DNA from: Argentina anserina
Taxonomy: Eukaryota > Streptophyta > Magnoliopsida > Rosales > Rosaceae
Reading direction: 5' to 3'
DNA length: 64,000 nt
NCBI RefSeq assembly: GCF_933775445.1
Contig: NC_065877.1
Location: forward strand, 27,466,001-27,530,000
Under the pieces are notes generated by a model. That model was given only the letters and a program-made list of their open reading frames with translations, had not been told where the DNA came from and searched no databases. Shown piece by piece: positions 13,831 through 25,189 of this stretch (its first letter is position 1; each line of letters opens with the position of its first letter). Position numbers and translations under genes: made by a program.

Positions 13831-16800
13831 TGAAGATTTTGTGCATCATAGTTGATGAGTAATCAAGCGGTCGGCATAAATTCATAATTTTTTCATGATC
13901 ACTAGTTATGTAATATTCAAATATACGATTCTATTAATAGGAAGCGTATAGACTTAAAAATCTCTCGATCATCAAGTCAACTAGGTTAATTATTTTGGTT
14001 GAATATCACTCTCAGATCATTAATTAATCATACCTGATCTGAGATCGAATTGCAACCCATTTATGGAGTGAGCTGAAATTGGTGCTTAGCTACTTTGTCT
14101 GAAATGTCGCTCTAAGCTGGAAATTATTCTCAGCAGCTCAAATGTGCATCACATGCATGTTCACATAAAATTAGACAAACATTAATGCAGCTAGCAGTAG
14201 ATAATATTGGAAGTGTTCTAGTCGCTGTTATAGCCTTGGTACATTGGGGTAATGACGTCTACCACATTACGTATTCATAGAAATAGAAGGCAGTACAATC
14301 GACGTACAGTGAATGCTTCCATTAGACGATGAATCTATATCATAGTGAAGTGCTGCTTCAAGATTTCAAGATTTATTCTTCGATTCTATCTAGCTAGTCT
14401 GTATCGCAACAGTAAGAGAGTTAATTTTACAACCATGAACAAGATATTATAGTATATAGCAATAGATGATAACTCTAAAAACATTCTCCCGAAGCCGAAA
14501 TAGAAACGCTAATGCAAGTGAATGCATGAAAACAATTATATCATCACCGATCCGGGCAATGATATAGAAATTGGCAAAGATATCTCCACAAACAATACAT
14601 ATGTTAATATCACAAAAAAAGATGATCAAAGGCATCAAATTCGGAAAATTCTATGGTACGTTGATACATGTTATGCTTCCCGAAAATCATATATGTAGCC
14701 GTTATTACATTATGAGTGCGATATGGGAAGTAAAATTAATAGATAACCATGAGACTACATAGTCACGCACAAAGTGCATCCATCCATCAAATTCAGGCAA
14801 ATCAATAGCATTGACTGTGATATGTCCCCATAGAAAACCTTTGGCCTTTGATCGACATGCTGCATTCCCATCCCAAGTCATTGATGCTTCAATTCTAAGT
14901 GTAAAAGAATTGCTCCGAAGGCGAAATGGTTAATGAAATTGGTTAATGCACTAAAATACATTTCGGCACCAATTTATGAGAAGTCACCCACATCACCACA
15001 CGATAACATAAGTTGACCTCTAACTAAAAACAAGTTAATATTGGCAAACCGACTTATTATTTCCACATATCGAATAGAAAGGTAACACTTACTATTTCCA
15101 CCTTTAATTTTTAATCCGTGTAAGAAACTGTAGGCATATGATCGATAAAAGGAATTAAATAAGAAGCTCAAACCAATTAAAAGGAATAGTTGATTTTTAA
15201 CAGCATCAAAAAATCATTCTGGAGTGTTCAAAACGGATTGATGAGAAGTCACCCACATGATAAGCATGGACGGGCAAAGTGGTCGGAGAGGTGAGAACAC
15301 ATGCTTGTTTTCTTTCTTATAATTCAAAGAACAATTTCATTATAGCCGGGTCTACATGTTCATGTAACTATCATCTGTTCTGTGAGGCAAATGCATTCAA
15401 GCTAGGAAGAGTGTAGAACCCCATCTCTGTTGTTCCACACAATTGCTACCATGTTTGCGTCGTATTTAATGATTAAATTTGAAACCAATAAATGCATTTA
15501 TATCTAATTTATTAACGATTTACTGTATTTTTTCTAAGGGGGAATATGCAAATTAAAGGATCAAAATTTTTCTGAATCGATGTAGAAATTTGGAACTTAG
15601 GGATTTTTACACACTATGTTCGTGAATTTTTAACATACTTAAATTGTTCTGGATTTTATTTCCAAATTCTTATGTAAGTTTGTTTTGGTAGACTCTAGCT
15701 GTTTGCTATTGATCTAATGCAATTTACTAGATATATAACAAAAAGGAAAAATAGTCTTAAACACAAATGTGAAATTTCTGATGAACTTACCTGGAAAATT
15801 TGACCACTATTGCATCCAAAGAATCGAATGTTCAATGTAGTAGTAATCTCAACTCCCATCAATCTTAAGAGATTGACAATTCTAGATATATAGATGATTA
15901 CGCCATTAACATTAAAGATATCAATCATTTGAGGATAATGACCTAATTGTTATCTATTTTTCTCTTAGCAATATTGAAAGACCTTTGAAGTTTCATCTTT
16001 TTTTTGAACAGGTTTGAAGCTTCATCTTCTCTCTAGAAATTAACATCGATCACAAAACTGTAAATATTACAAGATACACAATCTATATAGTTATCAACGC
16101 CATACGTACATATGACTATGGTTGCGTTGGCATATGAACATAGATGCATATAGGACTTGATTAGATGTATAATTCAACCCACTAAAGCATAAGAAATGAC
16201 CTAATTCATATGAAGCGGGCAACCCCATTCCACACGTTTAGCTGCACCCTCGCTCCATGACCATTTCTCATTTCTATTTGTCACACAGTAACCCATATTT
16301 CCAACCTTCTTCCATCCTTATCTTTCATATATATTTCCCTCCATTTCACGAAAAGAAATATCTTCATTAAACTAAATAAATTTAGCTAAACTTGATTACT
16401 TGAGGCATGCCCGGGGTTTCTGACCTGGTCTACTGGTAATTACTTGTCAAATGTCAACGTGTCCAAATCAGGGATTAGCTGGAGACTGACAAGTTGGATG
16501 CGGTGGCCCTACCTGAACCCTCTCCACCACGTGATACTTATCCCAGATTATCTTCGATAGTGACACTACGTGTCGCTCATGAGGTTGGTCAAAGCAATCA
16601 TTTACGTATCCAGGAGGGAAATTTACCGGAAATTTATAGCAATTTCATTCGATTTGTACTGGCTTTACCCATCAACAGCTCCCTAGCTGGTAATTAACAC
16701 GTTTCATGCATCAAAGACAATTTTGTATTTTGTTCTTAATTTTTACCCATTGAATGATATGTAGGGCTTTGACAAATAGCTTTTTCTGGAAGTAATGTTA

Positions 16801-17048
16801 CTCGAGCTTTCTTAATCGATAAGGGCAAGTTGACTAGAACATATATGCGTGTTAAAATTGATAGCTCTATTGCTTGCACATTACTAGTCATAAACTTCGA
16901 TCAGAAGAAAGTTATTAGGTTATTGGCTTTGGAACCCTTTCCTCTCAATACTGATAGACTCGATTTTGATCAATAGATAAGATGTCTAGATCATGATAGG
17001 CTTGGATCAATATCGGTTCATTCTCAATAATTATACATGATCGTGGTG
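13831..17048. other. Intergenic, no gene recognised
   Basis: This is 3.2 kb of AT-rich sequence. The open frames are short and show no codon bias or family motif. The 67-codon frame at 16,494-16,697 matches nothing I know. No tRNA, rRNA or clear repeat structure was seen. Confidence 0.4.
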
Positions 17049-17056
17049 GGTACAAC

Positions 17057-17244
17057 CAGTGACGGAATCTGAGAAAAGATTTCAAAAGGGCTAAATTTTT
17101 ATTCAGTGGCGGAAACAATAAATTAATTCTACCGGATGGGCAATTTACACTAAATGTACCATTAATTATGATATTAATACCTAATTAAGGGGAAATAAAA
17201 ATTTCCCTGGAGGGGGCCATGCACCCCTCTGGCCTCCGCCAGTG
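17057..17244 (+). mobile_element. Short nonautonomous hAT-type element
   Basis: The element begins CAGTGACGGA and ends TCCGCCAGTG, whose complement is CACTGGCGGA: imperfect terminal inverted repeats of about 10 bp. It is flanked on both sides by the same 8 bases, GGTACAAC (17,049-17,056 and 17,245-17,252). An 8-bp target duplication with CAGTG-like ends is the mark of hAT transposons. At 188 bp it has no coding capacity. A second CAGTGGCGGA at about 17,104 suggests a nested or rearranged end. Confidence 0.8.
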
Positions 17245-17790
17245 GGTACAACTGGACAAGCTACATATATACATCTGGCGTGTGTAATTGTGTTCCAAAC
17301 AAAAGCTCGTATCTTTAATTATCGTTTGATATAGATATACAGTCTTTGATCTTTTATTACATGGTTAATGTGCCTCACAACATATAACTTTGTTGTTTTA
17401 ACTTTTAAGTGATACTCGTTTTAATCGTTCTACTGTCCATGAGGAGAGATTTGAGTTTTCTTTTTTCCATCTTGAAATGTAAGAAAAGTAAAATAAAATA
17501 ATAGTAATTGAAGAATGATTAAAACGGCTTAAACTACCTTACTATTAAAAAATGTGAAAGACTTTGAAATCATGTATGTTATGACAGTAAAAAGAAAGAT
17601 ATATAATACATGTAGCTTTTTAATAGTATTTTTCTAATGATGCTGATCTTTAGAACGAAAAGATTATAGATAATTCACACTCATCTGCACACATGTTAGC
17701 ATAAAATCTTAGATGTGTGAACAACATGTTTCCATATAATTTTTTTGTTTAGGCCGCGAGTTGTTTTCCGACTGAGTCTTAAGAATAAAA

Positions 17791-18092
17791 TATTGGTCAC
17801 TCTTCCATTTTTTTGTAACTCTATAGTTTAGTCATTCTATGTTTCAATTTCAACTAATTACTTTTTATACTTTCAAATTTTAAATAATTTGGTCATTCCG
17901 TTAAGTCATCGTTAAGTTGCTGATTTGAAAAACATCACATAAGAGAGAAAAAACCACTTAATGGTGTAATTGGACGGAGACTTAACGTAATGACCAAATT
18001 GTTTAAAATTTGAAAATATAAAGAGTGATCAGTTGAAATTGAAACATGAAGGACTAAAGTTAAGTTATTAAAAATTAGAGAAGTAACCAGTA
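17791..18092. mobile_element. Foldback MITE
   Basis: The two halves are near-complementary. TATTGGTCAC at 17,791 pairs with GTAACCAGTA near 18,083-18,092. Internally, AATTTGGTCATTCCGTTAAG pairs with the inverted block around 17,970-18,010. The arms are about 130 bases each with a small AT-rich centre. There is no coding frame. The size and long arms suggest a foldback or Mutator-type MITE; no clear target duplication was found. Confidence 0.65.
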
Positions 18093-19802
18093 TTGTGTAC
18101 CTCTGCCTGCATTTGTAGTAGAAAAAGACTCATAAATTTCTAGAGCAATAATTGATCGAGAGAGTGAGATGAGTGAAAGCTAGGTGCGTCATATTTCCAT
18201 TTCATATCAAATCATGCTTTGGCGTAATATTGTGACAGAAGCCTTTCTAATGATTCCAACATACCTGATGAGTGAAGTGGGACTGTAGGAGGTTGAGTTC
18301 CTTGGATTCTCCATGTACCATATTGCGCATAAAAATTCAGCATCTAACTTAAATAGGTACGTAGAGCATATCAGATAGAGATGAACATGGTTCTCTGACT
18401 GTTTTCCGAAAGGGAAATTTGCGTCGTTAGTCTCCAGAATAAGTCTCTATCTCCTTTATCTTTTCTAATTTGTGGCATGTAATTAACTTGTGCGACTTCA
18501 TTCTCCAATCTACATCTTCACGTACCAATCCTTATTATGTGCATGCGAACAAAATTTCTCTTTCACGTGTAACACATGCCACATAAAAAATGGTTCAACT
18601 CTTCATGATTGTGGAGCAAATTAGCCACCATGCCACAGGACCATTCTGGCAGAAAATCACCACAAAACTCGATGATCATACAATTTCTGATTATTTGTCG
18701 ACATTGATTTGTGTTGCTTCTATATTAATTTTGGAGGAAAATGAATTTCATTAAACAATCGCAATAGCTCAGTAGCAGAGAGCCTAGGCTAGCTGCTGAT
18801 GAGACAAACATACTTCTGCTGCTAATTAACACTTGCATGGCCATGATTAGAAGAAACTAGATTCCCTAATTTGTTAAAAAGGCTTGCAGCAAAACCTTCT
18901 TCGCTGAAGGAACTGGGGAAGAGACAAGAAAGAAGAATTTGGAGTGGAAGACAGACTCCCTCGTACTGAAGAAACATGCGAGGAGAATGATTACGGCGGA
19001 TATGTAGGGGCCATGAACGTGTCAAAGTATTAGGTGAAACCGTGAAAATTTGGAAGCCCCCTCTTCTAATTTATGATCAAAGGCGAGCAATTATCGATAT
19101 CATCTGTATATGATTCGATGCAGTTATATATGAACTAACTATGTACCCATGATCCACCTACTAGTTATGGTTCTCCACTAACTACATATATATACTGGTT
19201 TAAGGCAAAGTGTAGCTATTTTATTCACACCCGAAATTGGATTTTTAAACTGAGGCCATGCTTGTTTGTAACACCCTGAATCCCTGATAACCCTACATTA
19301 TCCTTGGTAAACCATGAGTGATGAGACCACCTATGCATATGCTTAGCACTAAATGTTCCAGTTAATATTGAATTTGTGCCTATGTTTTAAGAAGGGGACC
19401 TTCCCTGAGTTTTATAAACCTGATAGGCAGATATATATGGACTGTGGTTCCACATTTCTATGTACTCGAAGAAGATAACATTGCAGATATTTTAGTTTGC
19501 AGTATTCGAAGCACATTTGTGGGGGTGGGGGATAATGTTGTCTTCTTCATTAGTTGTTCTGTAACAAGTTGTGTCCTGTCTGGACTGGGAAAACCCGCAC
19601 TTCAAGTTTCCAGGATGATTGAAGTAATAGTAGCACAGGGCGGCGTGACTGAAAAAGATACCACTAAACCATGATGATAAAAAGAAATGTTCGATGGCTA
19701 GCTTCCAAGATGACCTCCTAAAACCCAGACTGATAATGAAAGAGGTTTAAGAACTACAAATTAATAACTAGCATATGCAGATATGCTGTTCGAAACTTGA
19801 AA
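18093..19802. other. Intergenic; one doubtful short minus-strand frame
   Basis: This is 1.7 kb downstream of the first GDSL gene. A 67-codon minus-strand frame at 18,822-19,025 sits in a slightly GC-richer patch. It has no recognisable signal peptide at its ATG and no family motif, so I do not call it a gene. A 76-codon plus-strand frame at 19,444-19,674 is equally unsupported. Confidence 0.35.
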
Positions 19803-21416
19803 TCAAGATTGTTCAAATAGCTGTTTCATAGTGTAAGGTCCTGTGACGTTTGAAGGTCCACTCCATATTAGCTCAGCTAGTTGAAAGTTAGCAGTTTCAG
19901 TTGTATGACCACCATCAAACCACACATACTCACTGGGATTGCTGCATAATTCATATGGTTCTGTTCCACAACTAGACCCTCTAAATGCTCCACTGCCACA
20001 ACAAGCAGATGTCCCATTCTTGAAGCCTTCACAATTCAGCAATCAAAACAAGAATGAAGTTACGGTTTTATAATCTCGCGTTTAGTACACGAACAACAGC
20101 AAGCAATGCTAGCCAAAAACCGAACTAATGTAATGAATGATGTAGCCTACCGTATATTGAAGGGTTGTTAACCCTGTCCCCAAGTGCATTGTAGTAATCA
20201 AATATGGAGTACTTGAATCCTGGTAAATGGCTCTCTAACTTCTTGAGTGCAACAGAGAGAGCTCGGTTATGTAGCCTGGCCAGTTTTAATGGTTCTTCAA
20301 GGCATTTACTACCAACTTCAGGATTTCCTGATTTCACTGTAGGAATGCAGCCCAAAGGTGCCACATTCTGAAATGCAATTTTCCTTCCACCTAAATCATA
20401 TACTTCCTATCAAAGCACAGATCGATCAGTTCATATAACAAATCTAAAGGTCCATTGCAGAAGAGCAGATGTTCTTACTTTGACCACACTGGTCAAGTTT
20501 CTGATCACCATTGCTACATATTGCATCTTGTAGCTATTAGAAGATTTTGGGTATTGGGTAAAGAGGTTAATGTAATCATTTCCTCCAATGCTGAAGAAAT
20601 AAACCGCTCTCCCCAGCAAGTTCTTGGTCTCCTTTCCCCCCAATTTCTGATGCAGTAACTTCTTCATATCTTTAAAATTGCTCAATTGACTAGGGAGACT
20701 TATCTGGGAAATTAAGGGGTCAATCAGCTCTTAAAAGACAAAAACTTTAATCAACTTAAATTAAGGATCTTGGTGAATTAGTTTAGCAAACTTTCTTATT
20801 GGAGCAAGAACTTGTCCTAGGTTCTGACATAGAAATCCAACAATTCAGACATGGCAAACTAGTTCAGGAAACTTTCTTATTCCCTATACGAAAGACTCGA
20901 GACCAAATAAGATGACTTGATTAACTTGTGGAACTATTAAAGAAACTATTACACACCGTTCCGGGTTGAGTTTCAGGCAGGACACCAGCTCCGGCAGAAG
21001 CAAAGTTCGTTCCATCACTAAACTGATGAGAACCAGGTTCCAAGTATGGTGGTGGCAGAGGAAGATTAGCAAACTGAGCTGCACCCATCAATGAAAAAAT
21101 TAATGTTTTTTTTTATCAAGAAAACAATCAACTCACAGAATTGACCGATCATCTTACCAATAAAGTCAGGTAAAATGCGGCCATCGGAGATTCGACCCGT
21201 GGGGTGGTCGAAGTAGGTTTCCCCATATGGCCAGATAACTGCAGACCCTTCTACACTGGTGTTCAGGTATTGGTTGTTTCCGGCATCAAAGAGTGAATCA
21301 CCAAACACAAAGAGGGCCTTGTGGTTTGCTTCTGGTGTGGATCGGTGAGTAGAGAAGCTTACAGGGTCGAAATTGATGAGGGTTAACAGAGAGTAGAGGT
21401 ATCCAAGACTAGCCAT
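19803..21416 (-). CDS. GDSL esterase/lipase, GLIP-like, copy 1 (intact)
   Basis: A secreted SGNH-hydrolase of the plant GDSL family. GLIP1-type members hydrolyse acyl esters in the apoplast and several act in defence; the substrate here is unknown. Five exons (21158-21416, 20957-21078, 20479-20703, 20151-20406, 19803-20026) join in phase to 361 aa. The start is set by the MASLGYL signal-peptide-like N-terminus shared with the other copies; an upstream in-frame ATG exists at 21,509 but is not shared. Block I is FVFGDSLFDAGNN with the nucleophile Ser41. Block III is IGGNDY with Asn169. Block V is WFDGGHTTE with Asp325 and His328. The C-terminal part has the GLIP-type ACCGSGAFRG, YELCSNPSEYVWFD and AELIWSG segments. 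It is the first of seven related minus-strand copies in the window and no lesion is visible. Confidence 0.93.
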
Positions 21417-22407
21417 GGTGAGTGACTTCAGTAAGAGACTGACAGTTGGGATTCCTTTATGTATTATTTCAACTAGGTTCTCTTCTGCAACAACATATTC
21501 ATCAACCATTCACTTGACCAGAATAGACTAATGTAAATGGTGCCAATTATTGCTCTTGGTTGGCTGTTGACTTGTTAATTTAGAGGTCAATTTGTTCATT
21601 TGTTTTTTTTTTTTCCGATGGAATTTGTTCATTCGTTGTGTACTACTTCTGCCAAACCAACGGCAATGTTGATTAATCCATCTCGTATAAAAAAAATGTT
21701 GATCCATCAGTCTCGGATTTACAATCCAGACTCATCATGATCTCCTTTGGTAATTTAGATTTTGTCTTTGGTAAAAAAAAAATGTATCTTTAATTAAAAT
21801 GTTAATAATCACCCGATTGACGAATAATTATAGGAAGTGAAACACTCGTTAGGTCTGATTATAAAATTTACCCCCTATAGACTACTTTTGCCACTCAGAA
21901 CATTTTCATTTTCACAGACAATAACCACTATTAGATGCAACTAGATCTGAAACAATTAAAAGTCCATCTTCATTGTCCTTTGGTAGCGTCAAAGGACGGA
22001 CAAATATCAAAGTTTTAGAACCCTAGAGGGACCAAGATTTGCAGAGAACAAGAGGACGAGTTTACTTGCTCGACATTTCTATAACTTGGAGATTAATTAA
22101 TTAGGTAAAATAAATTGGGAATAAACATTGTTTTTGTTAAGATTGAATCCGTACAACTGCATGGATAAAAGGCTAGTACGTGTAAATACCAGCGAAGTAG
22201 TTGTATTATTTCATTTATTTGCGAGGCTAAGATTTACAATATATGCCATCCACAAACTCCCCTGAAGGCAAATTTTTAAAGAAAGCTGATTTATTGGATT
22301 ATTTGTGAAGAAGCTGATATGCTATAGTATAGCTGTATAATAATCGAAGAGGCTGAGAATGTTTAAGGATTCCCAACTCATATGGAACACAGCCAGTATC
22401 AATGAAA
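21417..22407. other. Intergenic between GDSL copies 1 and 2
   Basis: This is 1 kb holding the promoter side of copy 1 and the 3' flank of copy 2. It is AT-rich, with poly-A/T runs near 21,602-21,616 and 21,772-21,782. I see no other feature. Confidence 0.4.
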
Positions 22408-24605
22408 TTAAGCAAGCTCAAATAGTTGTTTCACAGTGTAAGGCCCGGTGAAAGGTGATCCGTTCCATATAAGTTCAGCTAGTTGGTGGTTGGCACTTTC
22501 AGTCGTATGCTGTCCATCAAACCACGCATACTCATTTGGATTGCTGCATAGTTCATATGCTGCTGTCCCGTTCTCTCCACCACCACAATTAGACCCTCTA
22601 TATGCTCCACTGCCACAACAAGCATCCTTCCCATCCTCGAAACCTTTACAATTTAATAACCAAAAGAAGTATTAGCTAGAACTAGATCTTGGAGAGGAAA
22701 GATCTTAAAGTTCAGTGTCATGAATGATCCATCGTGCCAAATTTTGCGGGGTAAATGATTCTGTCCAAAAGTGCATCATATCGAGAATTTGAATCCTGGT
22801 ATGCTCTTCTCTAACTTCTTGAAGTTTCTGAATAGAGCTCTGTTGTGTAGTCTGGCTAGTGCAAGTGGTTCTTCAAAATATCTACTTCCAAGTGCAGGAT
22901 TCATTGCCTTTGTTGCGGGTACGCATACCAGAGGTCCTACATTTTGAAATGCAAATTTCCCTCCTCCTAAATTATATAGTTCCTATAAATTGAAAGTAAA
23001 TTAGTCAGTACGAATATATACGTCACTCTCTCCCAGATATATGATTCATTACAAAGAAACTAAACAGTACGCAGAATCTAATCAAGTTTCATCGGAGGAT
23101 AGTAGATGGCTAGATGCATGTTCTTACTTTGAGAACACTAGTGATCATGTTTCTGATCACCATTGCTACATACTGTTTCTTGTACACTTGAGGAGCTTTT
23201 CGGTTTTCAGAAACATAGCTAAAGTAGTCATTTCCTTCAATGCTGAACAAATAAACAGCTCTGTCGAGCAACTTCTTGGTTTCCTTATCATCACCCAGTC
23301 ACTGCCTCAGAGACTTATGCATAGCCTTAAAGTACCTCAATTGAGTTGGAAAGTCTATCTGCAAAATCAAAAAACATGTTTTTTTTTTAGCAATTGAATA
23401 AAGTTTTTACACGTACAACAATGTGGTAATTGAACCAACATACTGAACATGACCGAACCTGACATTTTAGTGGCTTGAGGCGAACAATCAAAATGTTGCC
23501 TCATAGTAGATCATATAAATAAAACAATATGTTTCTATTTACAAGTTTCATAGGTTCATGTTATACTTTAAAATAAAATAAAACAAAACAATCTGAACCC
23601 AAATATAATAGTAGTAATCAAAAGAAGAGAAGAACACTGTTCAGTTATATGAATATCATCTATCTTAATCCATATATAAAGCCTATAAGGTCACTCACAG
23701 TTCGGAGGAGGTTCCGGGAAGAACACCAGCTCCTGCAGAAGCAAAATTGACCCCGTCTGTAAAGTTATGAGCACCAGGCTGTAGATATGGTGGTGGCATA
23801 GGAAGCTTTGCAAATTGAGCTGCAACCAGTACTAGTAATTAACACCATTCAAGTACCTATACCTTAAATTATGTTCTTTGACATGCATGCATACGTGACA
23901 GAAATTAATTGATTTTTCTTACCAATAAAATCGGGGACAATGCGGCCATCGGATACTCGATCGGTGGCGTGTTTGAAGTTAGGGTTTCTCCGTACGGCAG
24001 CTTAAGCATGGCATGTTGCTTAAAAGTACAACAAACAACATGCAAAGTTTCTTGTTAAAAAGCACGACGAACAAGGACATGCTGTCAAAAACTTATAACA
24101 ACATGCAAAGTGCATTGTTGAAAAGCACAATGCACATAATGTATGTTGTTGTAAGTTTTCAACAACATGCAGAGTGCCTTGTTGCAAAGCACAACACGCA
24201 TAACATGCACGTTGTTAAAAACGTACGACAACAAACAATGTATGTTGGTAAAAAAATATAACAATGCGCATCATATCTTTTTTACAACGTCCAAGTTGTG
24301 TTGTTGAAAGTTTTAGACTTTTAACGACTTTAACATCTATAACATGCGCTGAATGTTGTCAATTACTTTTGACAACATGCAATGCACATTGTTATATATC
24401 TTTTGTGGTGTAGTGGATCCATGCCGCCACTGAGGTATTGGTTGTTCCCAGAATCAAAGAGTGAGTCCCCAAACACATACAATATAATGCCGCCTTGTGT
24501 TGTGGTTTTGACTTTTGACTGGTGAGCAAGCGCAGCACAGAAGTAGCTACTGTAAACGTTTACTAGTAAAACACAATAAGTTGCAGTGTAGCAAAGACTT
24601 GCCAT
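22408..24605 (-). pseudogene. GDSL esterase/lipase pseudogene, copy 2
   Basis: All five exon blocks of a GLIP-like gene are recognisable and resemble copy 3 (29,000-30,634), but the gene is broken in several places. Exon 1 keeps FGDSLFDSGNNQYL, then is split by an insertion of about 410 bases and also carries a small indel near 23,980. Exon 2 (about 23,703-23,824) is one base short at its 3' border. Exon 3 has an in-frame TGA (CAG TGA CTG, near 23,300) and reads IEGNDY, changing a block III glycine. Exon 4 has a deletion of about ten bases near 22,780. Exon 5 (22,408-22,645) is still open and keeps WFDGQHTTE. The lesions were found by comparison with copy 3. The open last exon suggests fairly recent decay. 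Confidence 0.85.
24004..24417 (-). mobile_element. CACTA-like element fragment inside GDSL copy 2 exon 1
   Basis: Relative to copy 3, about 410 extra bases interrupt exon 1. On the minus strand the insert starts CACTACACCACAAAAG, close to the CACTA (En/Spm) terminal consensus. It is filled with short repeats in both orientations (AACAACATGCA and TTGTTG-type units), like the subterminal repeats of CACTA elements. The other end lacks a matching CACTA terminus, so it is truncated or rearranged. There is no transposase. Class assignment is an inference from end sequence and repeat style. Confidence 0.55.
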
Positions 24606-25189
24606 GACGACGAGCGATTTCAGTTTAGTGTTGCAGATAGACTAATAGAGGAACAAGCGGATGGTCTCTTCACTATCTTGTTGAGAATTAGTTAGAATTG
24701 CGTAGCTGATGAGAGTTAATTACAATACCTAATTACCCTTTGTATATATACTAGTTCATAGTCCGTATATACATGCAGCTGATTGCATGCTAATAAATGT
24801 CTAACTTCTAGAGCGTTGTCTTTTAATTTTGTATTTGTTCGTGAGTAACACACTAACACATACGAGTTTAGTACGTAATGCATTGATGCAACTAGCTAAC
24901 AGATTTCTTAATGCTCAAGAGACTCTTAGGTAAAACAAACATTGATACAAGGCACGAAATTCTTCAGTTGTTCGGTCGAGCAAGTCTAGTAGTGTAATTT
25001 GATTAACGTTAAGACTTTGTGTTTTGAAGTCTTCTCTATCAACAAATTCTGATACGTTTTCCCTCTTCATCTTTCCAACATCAACAAGAAACTTAAAAAT
25101 AAAAATCAAAGTTGTTTGGTTCTTATTAGTTCCTCTTCTCTTCGGTAAATGAAGATTTAGATATGCTCAACGAACCAAGTTATGTCACA
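24606..25189. other. Upstream flank of GDSL copy 2 with one arm of a direct repeat
   Basis: This is the promoter side of pseudogene copy 2. The stretch 25,021-25,163 recurs in the same orientation at about 28,321-28,464 with moderate divergence. The two copies bracket about 3.1 kb. No gene is seen. Confidence 0.45.

Noticed and set aside
18822..19025. 67-codon minus-strand frame as a small secreted peptide gene
   Set aside because: The ATG is not followed by a signal peptide and no known peptide motif is present. A hydrophobic stretch exists only in a different frame without a start.
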